Assembly: GCA_945861895.1 (NCBI GenBank)
Contig: CAMAWF010000017.1
Span: forward strand, 1 to 50,667
DNA from: Rhizobium sp. Q54
GTDB taxonomy: Bacteria > Pseudomonadota > Alphaproteobacteria > Rhizobiales > Xanthobacteraceae
DNA length: 50,667 nucleotides
Reading direction: 5' to 3'
Shown: piece by piece, positions 8,651-18,244 of the stretch
Layout of the letters: every line of letters begins with the position of its first letter
Position numbering within the stretch: position 1 is the stretch's first letter
Notes under the pieces: model-generated
Seen by the model: the letters and a program-made list of their open reading frames with translations, nothing else
Told to the model about the DNA's origin: nothing
Database searches by the model: none
Made by a program: the position numbers and the translations under genes

Positions 8651-9178
8651 TCAGCCGATCCGGATCTTGGTGTCGGAGATGAATTCGTAGGGCGGCAGCG
8701 GCAGATTGGTAGGCGCGGGCCCGCTGCGGATGCGGCCCGAGGTGTCGTATTGCGAACCGTGGCACGGGCAGAAGAAGCCGGCATATTCGCCCTGGTGCGC
8801 CAGCGGGATGCAGCCGAGATGGGTGCAGATGCCGATCAGCACCAGCCACTGATCCTTGCCTTCCTTCACCCGCTTTTCGTCCGCTTGCGGGTCGGGCAGG
8901 CTGGCGACATTGACCTTGCGCGCCTCCGCGATCTCCTTCTTGGAGCGGTGGCCAACGAAAATCGGCTTGCCGCGCCAGAACACCTTGATGACCTGGCCCT
9001 CGGTGATGGGGGAAAGATCGACCTCGATCGGCGCGCCGGCCGCGATGGTCGAGGCGTCGGGGTTCATCTGCGCGATCAGCGGCACCAACGCGGCTGCGGC
9101 GCCAACCGCACCGACGGCCCCGGTGGCGATATAGAGAAAGTCGCGGCGCGTGTGCTCCGCGGAAGACACGGTCGTCAC
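8651..9178 (-). CDS. petA: Ubiquinol-cytochrome c reductase Rieske iron-sulfur subunit
   Basis: 175 residues from a GTG at 9178, preceded by GGGGAGACG as ribosome-binding site. A twin-arginine-like start ([22 protein letters not shown]) leads into the membrane anchor. The cluster ligands are in CTHLGC (C118, H120, C123) and CPCHGS (C137, C139, H140). The open frame extends back to 9382, but that part has no family similarity. It is the first gene of the fbcF-fbcH operon on the minus strand; the fbcF name is equally suitable. Confidence 0.95.
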   Translation of the reverse strand: MTTVSSAEHTRRDFLYIATGAVGAVGAAAALVPLIAQMNPDASTIAAGAPIEVDLSPITEGQVIKVFWRGKPIFVGHRSKKEIAEARKVNVASLPDPQADEKRVKEGKDQWLVLIGICTHLGCIPLAHQGEYAGFFCPCHGSQYDTSGRIRSGPAPTNLPLPPYEFISDTKIRIG

Positions 9179-9643
9179 GATTCGTCGTCTCCCCGTGTGG
9201 CTATGAGACCACCCGCGCTGAGAACCGGCAGGGGAGCGCCCTGCGGGACGGCGAGCGGCCGGATTGCGGCAATCCTGGAAAAGGCAGGACGCGCGACCGG
9301 CGGGTTCTATTGGCATCCTTGCGATGGGAGTGCAAGCCCGACAAAGCGCGGTCGGGAAAAGTGGGTACCGGTTGTGCGGCAAGCAATCAAGTTTACGCAG
9401 ATTGCGTATACTTATCTGCGGTCCGCGCTTTTAGTGATAAATTAGCGCGCAATACCAATCTCGGGTTTACCCGCGATCGGCAGTTATAATGCCCAAGTCG
9501 GCTAAAGCCGACTTGGGTGCGGCTGACCGGTTTCCACTCAGCCTGATTGCGCGCCTGCCGCAATGAACAAAGGTCGCATAAGTCATTTGTAATTGTTGAG
9601 TTTAGGGCCGCGTCCGCTGCCCAATCGACCGGCAGGCAGCCCC
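9179..9643. other. Intergenic region between petA and trmL
   Basis: The region is 465 bases with divergent genes on each side. It holds a degraded copy of the CCGAAAAGTGGGAACCGGTT repeat (about 9352-9380) and a perfect 12-base hairpin CCCAAGTCGGCT/AGCCGACTTGGG (9492-9517). The promoters for the bc1 operon and trmL should lie here; I could not place either with confidence. Confidence 0.5.
9492..9517. repeat. Perfect hairpin upstream of trmL
   Basis: CCCAAGTCGGCT and AGCCGACTTGGG are separated by two bases. It resembles the palindromes inside the interrupted repeat at 3960-4031 (AAGTCGG core), so it is likely a member of a small dispersed palindrome family. Confidence 0.5.
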
Positions 9644-10111
9644 ATGCGGATCGCCCTTTACGAGCCCGACATTCCGCAAAACACCGGTACGATTCTGCGC
9701 CTGTGCGCCTGTTTCGGGATCGCGGCGCATCTGATCGAGCCGGCCGGATTTCCGGTCGACGACCGCGCCTTCCGCCGCGCCGGGATGGACTACCTCGATC
9801 AGGTCGAAATCGTGCGGCACAAAAGCTGGCCGGATTTTGAGCAATGGCGGCGGCGCGAGGGACTGCGCCTGCTGCTGTTCACCACCCAGAGCGCGGCGTT
9901 CTATCTCGATCACTCCTACCGGGCCGATGACATCTTGCTGTTCGGCCGGGAATCCGCCGGCGTGCCCGACGCCGTCCATCAGGCCGCCGACGCCCGGCTC
10001 AAAATCCCGATGCGGGAGGGTTTGCGCTCGCTCAACGTGGCAATGGCAGCAGCGATGGCGGTTGGTGAAGCGATGAGGCAGACGGACGGAATTCCGAGTG
10101 GCACGGCATAA
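9644..10111 (+). CDS. trmL: tRNA (cytidine(34)-2'-O)-methyltransferase
   Basis: 155 residues from the ATG at 9644 (MRIALYEPDIPQNTG). SPOUT-class motifs: PDIPQNTGTILRLCACFG near the N-terminus, LLFGRESAGVP, and the C-terminal knot IPMREGLRSLNVAMAAA. TrmL methylates the ribose of the wobble base C34/cmnm5U34 in tRNA-Leu isoacceptors. The in-frame TTG at 9593 would add 17 unrelated residues. The gene has no operon partner; the next gene is a toxin-antitoxin pair with its own promoter. Confidence 0.93.
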   Translation: MRIALYEPDIPQNTGTILRLCACFGIAAHLIEPAGFPVDDRAFRRAGMDYLDQVEIVRHKSWPDFEQWRRREGLRLLLFTTQSAAFYLDHSYRADDILLFGRESAGVPDAVHQAADARLKIPMREGLRSLNVAMAAAMAVGEAMRQTDGIPSGTA

Positions 10112-10119
10112 CGTCGGGC

Positions 10120-10151
10120 TTGCCACGATCTGTATATTACCATAATATACA
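10120..10151 (+). promoter_or_regulatory. Promoter and palindromic operator of the brnT/brnA pair
   Basis: The -35 is TTGCCA (10120-10125) and the -10 is TAATAT (10143-10148), with exactly 17 bases between. A perfect 9-base inverted repeat TGTATATTA / TAATATACA (10131-10151, 3-base spacer) covers the -10. BrnT ATG is at 10155, about 7 bases past the -10, so the message should be leaderless. The palindrome is a strong operator candidate for autorepression by the antitoxin. Confidence 0.7.
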
Positions 10152-10154
10152 TCT

Positions 10155-10457
10155 ATGATCGACCTGACACAAATCGCCGGCTTCGACTGGGACGCCGGCA
10201 ACCGTCGAAAGAGTTCCGACAAGCACGCGGTAACTACTCTGGAGATCGAGCAGATATTTCTGGATTCGCAGCTTCTGATCTTGGCCGACGAGAAGCACAG
10301 CAAGCAGGAACAGCGATTCCAAGCCTATGGTCAGACCGCAGCGGAACGGCAGCTGCACGTCAGCTTCACGCTACGGCAGAATGGAACCATGATCCGCGTG
10401 ATTTCCGCCCGCAATATGAGCCGCAAGGAGAGAATACGCTATGCAGAAGAAGCTTAA
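10155..10457 (+). CDS. brnT: BrnT family toxin
   Basis: 100 residues. It has the BrnT layout: an N-terminal FDWDAGNRRKSSDKHAVTTLEIEQIF segment and a C-terminal [20 protein letters not shown], which carry the conserved charged residues of this RelE-fold ribonuclease family. Toxin precedes antitoxin, as in BrnTA of Brucella. No Shine-Dalgarno sequence precedes the ATG. The end overlaps the next gene by 17 bases, supporting translational coupling. The region is less GC-rich than its surroundings, which fits an acquired cassette. Confidence 0.88.
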   Translation: MIDLTQIAGFDWDAGNRRKSSDKHAVTTLEIEQIFLDSQLLILADEKHSKQEQRFQAYGQTAAERQLHVSFTLRQNGTMIRVISARNMSRKERIRYAEEA

Positions 10458-10707
10458 ACCCATTCCTAAATTTCGCAGCGAAGCGGATGAGCGCGTGTTC
10501 TGGGAAAGCCACGATACGGCTGATTACTTCGATTTGAGCAAGGCCCAGCGCGTGCGCCTTCCAAATCTGAAGTTGTCAACGACGGCAATTTCCTTACGCC
10601 TGCCGCAATATTTGCTTGATCGCATCAAGATCGCCGCCAACAAGCGGGACGTGCCCTATCAGTCGCTTATCAAGGTTTGGCTGTCGGAGAAGGTGGACGC
10701 GGGTTAG
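10441..10707 (+). CDS. CopG/BrnA-type antitoxin
   Basis: 88 residues. The N-terminal half ([20 protein letters not shown]) is the toxin-binding part typical of the CopG_antitoxin family. The C-terminal ribbon-helix-helix, from [24 protein letters not shown] to [15 protein letters not shown], binds DNA. It overlaps brnT by 17 bases and probably binds the palindrome at 10131-10151. It looks like the generic CopG antitoxin type rather than the original BrnA, hence no symbol. It ends 16 bases before hemF. Confidence 0.85.
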   Translation: MQKKLKPIPKFRSEADERVFWESHDTADYFDLSKAQRVRLPNLKLSTTAISLRLPQYLLDRIKIAANKRDVPYQSLIKVWLSEKVDAG

Positions 10708-10723
10708 GACGCAGGCAAATCCA

Positions 10724-11644
10724 ATGGATAAAGTCATGACCTCCGCCCTCCCCGATCCGGCCACGCTTGAGGATCGCAAAAACCGCGCGCGGGCGTGGTT
10801 TGAGACGCTGCGCGACGACATTTGCGCGGCCTTAGAGGCGGTGGAGGATGCGCTGCCGGCGGGCGCCCCGTTGGTGGATCGCACCGCCGGCCGCTTCGTT
10901 CGCACGCCATGGTCGCGCACCGATCATACCGATGCCCCCGGTGGTGGCGGCGTGATGTCGCTGATGCGCGGGCGCGTGTTCGAGAAGGTCGGCGTGCACT
11001 GTTCGACCGTGTATGGCGAGTTCGCGCCGGAGTTCCGGAAGGAAATTCCAGGCGCGGAGAACGACCCGCACTTCTGGGCCTCGGGCATTTCGCTGATCGC
11101 GCATCCGCAAAATCCGCATGTGCCGGCGGTGCACATGAACACGCGCTTCGTGGTCACCACCAAAGCCTGGTTCGGCGGCGGCGGCGATCTCACCCCCGTG
11201 CTCGACAAGCGCCGCACGCAGAGCGATCCCGACAGCGTGGCCTTCCATGCGGCAATGAAGGCTGCCTGCGACGCGCACGCCAAGATTGCGCCTTACGACA
11301 AATACAAAAAGTGGTGCGACGAATATTTCCACTTGAAGCACCGCAACGAGCCGCGCGGCATCGGCGGCATCTTCTACGACTGGCACGATAGCGGCGACTG
11401 GAACGCCGACCTCGCATTCACGCAGGACGTCGGCCGCGAATTCTTGAAAATCTATCCGCAACTGGTGCGCAAGAATTTCACCACGCCGTGGTCCGAGGCC
11501 GAGCGCGAACAACAGTTGGTGCGGCGCGGCCGCTACGTGGAGTTCAACCTGCTCTACGACCGCGGCACCATCTTCGGCCTGCGCACCGGAGGAAATGTGG
11601 AGTCGATCCTCTCCTCCATGCCGCCCGTGGTGAAATGGCCCTGA
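10724..11644 (+). CDS. hemF: Oxygen-dependent coproporphyrinogen III oxidase
   Basis: 306 residues from the ATG at 10724 (a second ATG is at 10736). It oxidatively decarboxylates coproporphyrinogen III to protoporphyrinogen IX in haem synthesis. Family motifs: [20 protein letters not shown], the HMNTRF stretch with [11 protein letters not shown], the [25 protein letters not shown] signature, and the C-terminal [23 protein letters not shown]. Length is normal. It lies just downstream of the toxin-antitoxin genes, so it could be read through from their promoter. Confidence 0.96.
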   Translation: MDKVMTSALPDPATLEDRKNRARAWFETLRDDICAALEAVEDALPAGAPLVDRTAGRFVRTPWSRTDHTDAPGGGGVMSLMRGRVFEKVGVHCSTVYGEFAPEFRKEIPGAENDPHFWASGISLIAHPQNPHVPAVHMNTRFVVTTKAWFGGGGDLTPVLDKRRTQSDPDSVAFHAAMKAACDAHAKIAPYDKYKKWCDEYFHLKHRNEPRGIGGIFYDWHDSGDWNADLAFTQDVGREFLKIYPQLVRKNFTTPWSEAEREQQLVRRGRYVEFNLLYDRGTIFGLRTGGNVESILSSMPPVVKWP

Positions 11645-11645
11645 C

Positions 11646-11692
11646 CGTCATTCCGGGGCGCGGGCAAAGCCCGCGCCGTCCGGAATGTCACA
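11646..11692. terminator. Large hairpin after hemF
   Basis: GTCATTCCGGGGCGCGGGC pairs with GCCCGCGCCGTCCGGAATG around an AAA loop. It sits between the convergent hemF and TauE-like genes. It is probably a small palindromic repeat that also serves as a bidirectional terminator. Confidence 0.5.
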
Positions 11693-11699
11693 TGATTCA

Positions 11700-12461
11700 C
11701 TAGCGCATCACCGCACCGAAAATCATGACCGCTCCGCCGGTAAGCACCACCGCGTCGAGAATCGCGGTGTGCACATGCAGCGGCATGCGCGCGACAAAGG
11801 CCTTGGCGAGAAACGCGCCGGGCAGCGCGACCAGCCCGATCAGCAGCGCGAAGGCGACGACCTGCGCCGTGAGCACGCCCGCCAAGCCGAACACGCCGGT
11901 CTTGATCAGCCCGATGACGATCGAAATCACGGCATCGGTGGCGATCACGCCCGCGCCTTCGACGCCCGCTGCCATCAGCAGCGAGAGCAGGATGACGCCC
12001 GACCCGGTGGTGCCGCCGACGACGACACCGTAGCCGGCCGAACTTAACGCCAGGGCGCCGTCGCCGAGCATGACTTTGCGGCGCTTGAGCACGCGGCGCA
12101 GCGGCACGCTCAGGCACAGCATCGAGCCGATCACCAGCAACACGCCGGCACTCGTCAACAATGTATAGCCATAGGCGCCGAGCACGCAGGTCGGCATCGA
12201 TGCGCCAAGCACGATCAGTGCCCGCCGCCAATCGATGCAACGAAAAAACGCCACCGCGCGGCTCGAATTGGTGAACAGCGCCGAGATCGCGATGATTGGC
12301 ACAACCGGTTCGGCGCCGATCAACGGCACCAGCACCAGCGGCATCAGCGCACCGGTGCCGTAACCGGCAACGCCGCCGACAATCGAAGCGACGAACGCGA
12401 CGAACGCGACCAGCCCCAATTGCAGCAGCGAAATGTCGGCGAAGCCGAAGAGTATGTTCAT
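11700..12461 (-). CDS. TauE/SafE family membrane transporter
   Basis: 253 residues, about eight hydrophobic segments in two halves. The N-terminal half begins GLVAFVAFVASIVGGVAGYGTGALMPLVLVPLIGAEPVVPI, which holds the family GxxxGxGxxxP-type motif. The second half has a related GVVVGGTTGSGVILLSLLMAAG. The family includes exporters of sulfite, sulfonates or other small anions. Nothing nearby indicates the substrate. Confidence 0.87.
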   Translation of the reverse strand: MNILFGFADISLLQLGLVAFVAFVASIVGGVAGYGTGALMPLVLVPLIGAEPVVPIIAISALFTNSSRAVAFFRCIDWRRALIVLGASMPTCVLGAYGYTLLTSAGVLLVIGSMLCLSVPLRRVLKRRKVMLGDGALALSSAGYGVVVGGTTGSGVILLSLLMAAGVEGAGVIATDAVISIVIGLIKTGVFGLAGVLTAQVVAFALLIGLVALPGAFLAKAFVARMPLHVHTAILDAVVLTGGAVMIFGAVMR

Positions 12462-12472
12462 GCGGCCCGATT

Positions 12473-12561
12473 GTCATGGCCGGGCTTGTCCCGGCCATCC
12501 ACGACTTACTTTCTGAACGCATTCTCAAGACGTGGATGCCCGGCACAAGACCGGGCATGAC
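12473..12561. repeat. Palindromic repeat family 1, copy C
   Basis: This copy runs from GTCATGGCCGGGC to CCGGGCATGAC with a CCACGACTT...AGACGTGG linker. It is inverted relative to copies A, D and E: the GGCCGGG hairpin comes first and the TGCCCGGC hairpin last. It lies between the TauE-like and DM13 genes. Confidence 0.8.
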
Positions 12562-12583
12562 GATTTTTGCAAATTAGCTGCCG

Positions 12584-13087
12584 TTATTTTCCGGCGGTTG
12601 TTGCACTCAGATCGGCCGGCGAAATCAACACGCCAAAGCGCTCGCACCAGATCACCACGCTTGGGTAATCCTTGAGATTGACGCCGGCGGGAATCGCATA
12701 GCGCTGGCTGCCCTTGAAGGCGCGCAAGCCGCCGAGGTCGACATACATCGCGTCCTTGACGTCCGCCTCGCGCCGGACATTCGCCTTTGGCACCAGATAG
12801 ACGTGATAGGCTGGGCCGGGGCCGACCTCGAAGTCGGGTTCGAGAAAAACCGTCTTCTCGTAAACGCTCACCTTGCCCTTGCCGTGGTGCACCGGATCGG
12901 ACGGATTGGCGTGAATGAACGTGCCGGTGGCTTTGAGCGGCGAGCGGTCGGCCTCGGTGAGCTGCTCGACCGCAGGCGGCGGCGGAAACACATAGGGAAA
13001 GAAGAAAAATCCGAGCGCAACGCCAAAGCCGGTGCCGAGCACGCCGCCGAGAAAGAAGATCGCGATCCCGCGCCAGAACTTACCCAT
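12584..13087 (-). CDS. Membrane-anchored DM13 domain protein
   Basis: 167 residues. An N-terminal membrane segment (residues 7-35, phenylalanine-rich) leads to a DM13 domain: GTGTFIHANPSDPVHHGKG-like start, then PDFEVGPGPAYHVYLVP, DLGGLRAFKGSQRYAIPAGVNL and YPSVVIWCERFGVLISPADL. The conserved C in VVIWCERFGV is the proposed redox or haem-linked residue of DM13. DM13 domains are suggested electron-transfer or adhesion modules; the role here is unknown. It appears to be a single-gene unit. Confidence 0.82.
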   Translation of the reverse strand: MGKFWRGIAIFFLGGVLGTGFGVALGFFFFPYVFPPPPAVEQLTEADRSPLKATGTFIHANPSDPVHHGKGKVSVYEKTVFLEPDFEVGPGPAYHVYLVPKANVRREADVKDAMYVDLGGLRAFKGSQRYAIPAGVNLKDYPSVVIWCERFGVLISPADLSATTAGK

Positions 13088-13157
13088 GCGCTCCCCCTTT
13101 ATTCATTCGCCGCAATCATAAGGCCGCTGCGGCGTTTTCGCATTCACAGCCATGTCA

Positions 13158-14414
13158 CTATAGTTCACGTTTCATCGCCGCGTCCGTGATGCCGGCGAGC
13201 GCAGCCGCATCGTTCGGAAAATCCTCCTCTATCCAGGCGCGCTCGGCCGCGGCGAGCGCCGCGCCCAGGCCTGGGCCTTTTTCGATTCCGCGCTTGATGA
13301 AATCCACCGCCTTCAAGGGGAACACCGGCGCGGTCCAGTGCTGCGGCAGCGCCGCAAGCGCGTGCCAGGCCTCGTCCGCCGCGCCGGCGGGCGAACGGCT
13401 CCAGGCCAGCAGCACGCGATCAACGAAACGCTCGGGCGCCAGCCGATACAGCAATGCGCGCGCCGCCGCCTCGCCGGCCGCGGGCGACACCTCCCACCAG
13501 CGATCCGCCATCGAGACGAGCCGCGCATGCTCGGCATTCGCCAGCCGAAACCGCTCGCGCAACCGCTCGGCGTCCTCGACGACGATGACGCCGAGTGCGC
13601 CCAGCCGGCGCACCGGATCGGCGGCAAGTCCGGCCGCCGCCTCGGCCTTCGCCATATTCTCGAAACAGCCCAGATAGCTCACGCTGCCGAGCACGCGCAG
13701 CAACAGACCGGTATCGGCCATGGCGATCAGCGCCGGGACCGCATGCGGCCCGACCACGAGCTTGCGCATTTCCATCCGCACCCGCTCGCGCGACAATTGA
13801 TCGAGCCCCGCGCGCGCGGCGATGCAGGCGGCGATGCCATGCGGGTCGGGATGTCCACCGCCGCCATAGGCGGCGTGAAAGCGGAAGAAACGCAGGATGC
13901 GCAGATAATCCTCGGCGATGCGTTTTTCCGGTTCGCCGATGAAGCGCACGCGGCGTACTTTAAGATCGGCGAGCCCGCCGACATAATCGTAGACGCTGCC
14001 GTCGCGCGTGGCGGAAAACGCGTTCATGGTGAAGTCGCGCCGCTCGGCGTCGGTTTTCCAGTCGCGTCCGAATGCCACCTTGGCATGGCGGCCGTAGGTC
14101 TCGACGTCCGCCCGCAGCGTGGTTACCTCGAACGGCTCGCCGTCGATCACCACCGTGATTGTGCCGTGCTCGATGCCGGTCGGCACCGGCTTGAAGCCTT
14201 CGCGTTCGGCGCGGCGGATCACTTCCTGCGGCACTGCGGTGGTGGCCACGTCGATTTCGCCGACCGGCTCGCCCAGCAGCGCGTTGCGCACCGCGCCCCC
14301 GACCACGCGCGCTTCCTCGCCGTCGCGGTCGAGCACCGCCAGCAGCCGCGCCAGCGATCCCGCGGTCAGCCACTGCGCGCCGGCCAGGCTGCGGTCGGTG
14401 CGCCCACCTGTCAT
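13158..14414 (-). CDS. cca: CCA tRNA nucleotidyltransferase
   Basis: 418 residues from the ATG at 14414. It adds or repairs the 3' CCA of tRNAs. Motifs: VVGGAVRNALLGEPVGEIDVATTA (nucleotidyltransferase GGxVR and DxD-type region), RRDFTMNAFSATRDG, YDYVGGLADL, and the RILRFFRFHAAYG helix. An in-frame ATG at 14423 falls inside a palindromic repeat (14419-14515), so I prefer the second ATG. It is the last gene of a minus-strand set with DUF1285, CoA pyrophosphatase and DUF6111. Confidence 0.94.
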   Translation of the reverse strand: MTGGRTDRSLAGAQWLTAGSLARLLAVLDRDGEEARVVGGAVRNALLGEPVGEIDVATTAVPQEVIRRAEREGFKPVPTGIEHGTITVVIDGEPFEVTTLRADVETYGRHAKVAFGRDWKTDAERRDFTMNAFSATRDGSVYDYVGGLADLKVRRVRFIGEPEKRIAEDYLRILRFFRFHAAYGGGGHPDPHGIAACIAARAGLDQLSRERVRMEMRKLVVGPHAVPALIAMADTGLLLRVLGSVSYLGCFENMAKAEAAAGLAADPVRRLGALGVIVVEDAERLRERFRLANAEHARLVSMADRWWEVSPAAGEAAARALLYRLAPERFVDRVLLAWSRSPAGAADEAWHALAALPQHWTAPVFPLKAVDFIKRGIEKGPGLGAALAAAERAWIEEDFPNDAAALAGITDAAMKREL

Positions 14415-14418
14415 CGCC

Positions 14419-14515
14419 GTCATCCTGAGGTGGCCGCCCTAGGCGGCCCTCGAAGGATGATGGCGCCACCACCCTTCGAGGCTCGGGGCTCACGCCCCTC
14501 GCACCTCAGGGTGAC
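14419..14515. repeat. Palindromic repeat family 2, copy 1
   Basis: Begins GTCATCCTGAGGTGGCCGCC and ends GCACCTCAGGGTGAC. Inner hairpins are GGCCGCCCTAGGCGGCC and GAGGCTCGGGGCTCACGCCCCTCG, with CCTTCGAGG/CCTCGAAGG pairing. A second copy is at 36447-36543. It lies between the DUF6111 gene and cca. Confidence 0.8.
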
Positions 14516-14549
14516 GGCGCGCATTTCGTCACGTCGTGTCACACGGACC

Positions 14550-14813
14550 TCACCTGATCTGCCCCGGCACGAATTTGCCGTTCTCCATATGGGCCGGCAC
14601 ATAATCCGAGCCGACCGGCGCGCCGGTGAAATGCGCGAAATAGATAAAGCTGCCGACCATCAGCGCGAAGGCGGCCATCGTCAGCCAGGCGACGCGCGAC
14701 AGCGGCCAGGATTGCGCGTCGAACACACCCGCGCGCGTCGCCAGCAGAAAACCTGCATAGAGCGCGAACGGCGTCAGGAACAGAATGACCTCGGTGAGAA
14801 CCGGGCGGATCAT
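14550..14813 (-). CDS. DUF6111 family small membrane protein
   Basis: 87 residues with two membrane segments (about 5-26 and 43-62) and a short tail with GAPVGSDYVPAHMENGKFVPGQ, the conserved part of this small alphaproteobacterial family. It overlaps the CoA pyrophosphatase gene by 4 bases (ATGA), so the two are translationally coupled. Its function is unknown. Confidence 0.82.
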   Translation of the reverse strand: MIRPVLTEVILFLTPFALYAGFLLATRAGVFDAQSWPLSRVAWLTMAAFALMVGSFIYFAHFTGAPVGSDYVPAHMENGKFVPGQIR

Positions 14814-15469
14814 GGGCGGTAAATCCGATCGTAAAGATTGCGCATAATACCCGCGGTCACGCCCCAGATATTACGCTCTCCAAACGGCATGGCGTAGACC
14901 GTCCGTTTCATGCCCTGCCACTCGCGGGCGACCTTCTGGTGGTTTTCCGGCGCCATGAGAAAAGCAAGCGGCACCTCGAAGCTGTCGTCAACCTCGCTGG
15001 TGTTGAGCGTGAGCGTGAAACCCGGCTTCACCCGCGCGACGACCGGCACGATGCGGTAGCCGCGCGTCGTCATGTAGAGATCGAGATAGCCGATCGGGTC
15101 GATGAAATCGCGCGCCAGCCCGATCTCCTCCTCGGCTTCCCGCAAGGCCGCCGCCAGTGGCGTTTCGTCGCCGGCATCGATCTTGCCGCCGGGAAAAGAA
15201 ATCTGTCCAGGATGGTCCGGCAGATGCGCCGATCGCTGCGTGAGCAGGACTGTCGGCTCGGGGCGGTCCACCACCGGCACCAGCACGGCGGCCGGGCGGA
15301 TCGGCTTTACCTGCGCGATCGCGCGCATCACCGGATCGATGTCGTGATCGCCGCGCTCGGGCGTGATGTTCGGATCGTTGAGCCCGGCCGGAACGTCGAG
15401 CGAGAGGCGCGCACGCGCGCGGCCGAAAATATTTTCGGCGGAGTGCGCGTGTTCCACGGCCTGCTGCAT
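14810..15469 (-). CDS. CoA pyrophosphatase (Nudix family)
   Basis: 219 residues. The Nudix region HPGQISFPGGKIDAGDETPL continues into AALREAEEEIGL and has the spacing variant seen in CoA-cleaving members. The upstream LLTQRSAHLPDHPGQISFPGG is the CoA pyrophosphatase signature. The family hydrolyses CoA or its oxidised forms to phosphopantetheine and adenosine 3',5'-bisphosphate. Its start overlaps the DUF1285 stop by one base (TGATG) and its end overlaps DUF6111 by four. Confidence 0.92.
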   Translation of the reverse strand: MQQAVEHAHSAENIFGRARARLSLDVPAGLNDPNITPERGDHDIDPVMRAIAQVKPIRPAAVLVPVVDRPEPTVLLTQRSAHLPDHPGQISFPGGKIDAGDETPLAAALREAEEEIGLARDFIDPIGYLDLYMTTRGYRIVPVVARVKPGFTLTLNTSEVDDSFEVPLAFLMAPENHQKVAREWQGMKRTVYAMPFGERNIWGVTAGIMRNLYDRIYRP

Positions 15470-16113
15470 CAGGCGAATTCCCGTAACGAGGAGGCTCGCG
15501 CCATCGCAAAAAACTCGCCGTTGGAAGCGATGCCGAACATCCGCTCGCCTGCGATCTCGCGCTCCTCGCCGAGCGCCACCAGGTCGTAGAACAGCGCCCG
15601 CGTCACCTTCGCCCAGAGGCCGCGCCGCACGTGCAGGTAGGGCTTGAGCCCACCTGTCGCAGGCTCGGGCTCGAACCGCAAGCCATGCTCCCGCCCGCAG
15701 GCGACCCAGTCGTCGACATTGGTGCGAAACCGCAGGACCTGTCCGGCCGCCTGCGTCTCGACATTAAGCTCGACCGCGAGGAATGGCGCGTCGTCGACCA
15801 CGATGCCGACTTTTTCCACCGGGGTGACGAGGAAGTATTTCTCTGCTTCGCGCTTGAGCACCGAGGCGAACAGCTTGACCAAAGCCGGCCGGCCGATCGG
15901 CGTCTTGAGGTAGAACCAGGTGCCGTCGGCGGCGATCCGCATGTCGAGGTCGCCGCAAAACGGCGGATTCCACAAGTGCACGGGCGGCGGGCGCTTGCCG
16001 CTCGCGTGCTGGAGCGCACCGGCGATCCCCTCCAGCCCTTTCTGCTCTTGCTTCGCCACTGTTTTGCCTGCTGTTTCAACGCTTTTTAGGCTGTTCGCAT
16101 CTTCTTGATTCAT
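15469..16113 (-). CDS. DUF1285 domain protein
   Basis: 214 residues from the ATG at 16113 (MNQEDANSL); the frame runs open to 16251 without similarity. It shows the DUF1285 features: VHLWNPPFCGDLDMRIAADG, WFYLKTPIGRPALVKLFASVL, EKVGIVVDDAPFLA and the DDWVACGREHGL segment. It is the first gene of the minus-strand operon DUF1285 / CoA pyrophosphatase / DUF6111 / cca. It is divergent from moxR across 146 bases that must hold both promoters. The function of the domain is unknown. Confidence 0.88.
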   Translation of the reverse strand: MNQEDANSLKSVETAGKTVAKQEQKGLEGIAGALQHASGKRPPPVHLWNPPFCGDLDMRIAADGTWFYLKTPIGRPALVKLFASVLKREAEKYFLVTPVEKVGIVVDDAPFLAVELNVETQAAGQVLRFRTNVDDWVACGREHGLRFEPEPATGGLKPYLHVRRGLWAKVTRALFYDLVALGEEREIAGERMFGIASNGEFFAMARASSLREFA

Positions 16114-16259
16114 CTTACCGGAGAAGGAAGATAGCGTAAGCTTGTGCCCAAGAATGGGCCAGATTCGTGGGTTGGATGGGCCCGCGGCGGTGTTGGTGTA
16201 TTTGTTGCGTGGCAATGGCGTGAAACGATTGCCGGCCAGGGCCGAAATCAATCGGAAAC

Positions 16260-17281
<1,022 letters not shown>

Positions 17282-17282
<1 letters not shown>

Positions 17283-18244
17283 TGCGAATGGCGAGTGAGC
17301 CGCGGCCAAACGACATCGAGGCGCCAGCGGTACGCCGGGCGACCGGCAGCGGCCGTTCGCTTGCCGCGACCATGCCGCGGCTGATCCTGGAAGCGCGGCG
17401 CGTCGCCGCCACCGTCATCCACGGGTTGCACGGCCGCCGCCGCGCCGGACCGGGCGAGAATTTCTGGCAATACCGGCGCTTCACATCGGGCGAGCCGGCG
17501 CAGCGCGTCGACTGGCGCCGCTCGGCGCGCGACGATCATCTCTATGTGCGCGAGCAGGAATGGGAAGCCTCGCACACCGTCTGGATCTGGCCGGACCGCT
17601 CGCCCTCGATGGTGTTCGCCTCGTCGCGGGTCACCGACAGCAAGCTCGAACGCGCGCTGCTGGTCGCCTTCGCGCTGGCCGAGGTGCTGGTGCAAGGCGG
17701 CGAGCGTGTCGGCATTCCCGGTCTGCTGCGGCCGACGGCAAATCGCGGCGTGATCGAGAAAATGGCGGAAGCGATCCTGCACGATGCCGACGAGCGCGCG
17801 AGCCTGCCGCCGTCGTTTGCACCCTCGCCGCTGTCCGAGATCGTGATGCTGTCGGACCTGTGGAGCCCGATCGGCGAGGTGCACCGCGCCATCGCGCAAC
17901 TCGCGGCCGCGGGCTCGCACGGCCATGTGGTGCAGATCGTCGATCCCGCCGAGGAGACTTTTCCCTATTCCGGGCGCATCGAATTCGTCGAGCCGGAGGG
18001 CGCTGGCGCCATCACCACCGGCCGCGCCGAGACCTGGCGCGCGGATTATGAAGCGCGCGTGGCGCGCCATCGCGCCGAAATCCGCATCGAAACCGACCGG
18101 CTCGGCTGGACTTTCGCCGTCCACCGCACCGACCGGCCGGGAAGCGAATTGCTGCTGGTGCTGCACTCGCGCATGGGCGCAGGCCCGCTCGGCACCGGCA
18201 TCAACCGCTGGCACGCGCTGGCGCAGCCCGGGAGGGTGGCATGA
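17282..18244 (+). CDS. DUF58 domain protein, MoxR partner
   Basis: 320 residues. The DUF58 hallmark is GRRRAGPGENFWQYRRFTSGEPAQRVDWRRSARDDHLYVREQEWE (positions 51-94; only key parts matter: YR.F..GE...R.DWR.SAR). The rest has a VWA-like fold (WIWPDRSPSM, a degenerate MIDAS DxSxS). It overlaps both neighbours by 1 and 4 bases, so it is tightly coupled to moxR and the DUF4159 gene. Such proteins bind the MoxR ATPase; the client is not known. Confidence 0.92.

Noticed and set aside
13338-14822. 494-residue open frame on the plus strand
   Set aside because: Antisense to cca and DUF6111; composition dominated by H, R and Q, no motif.
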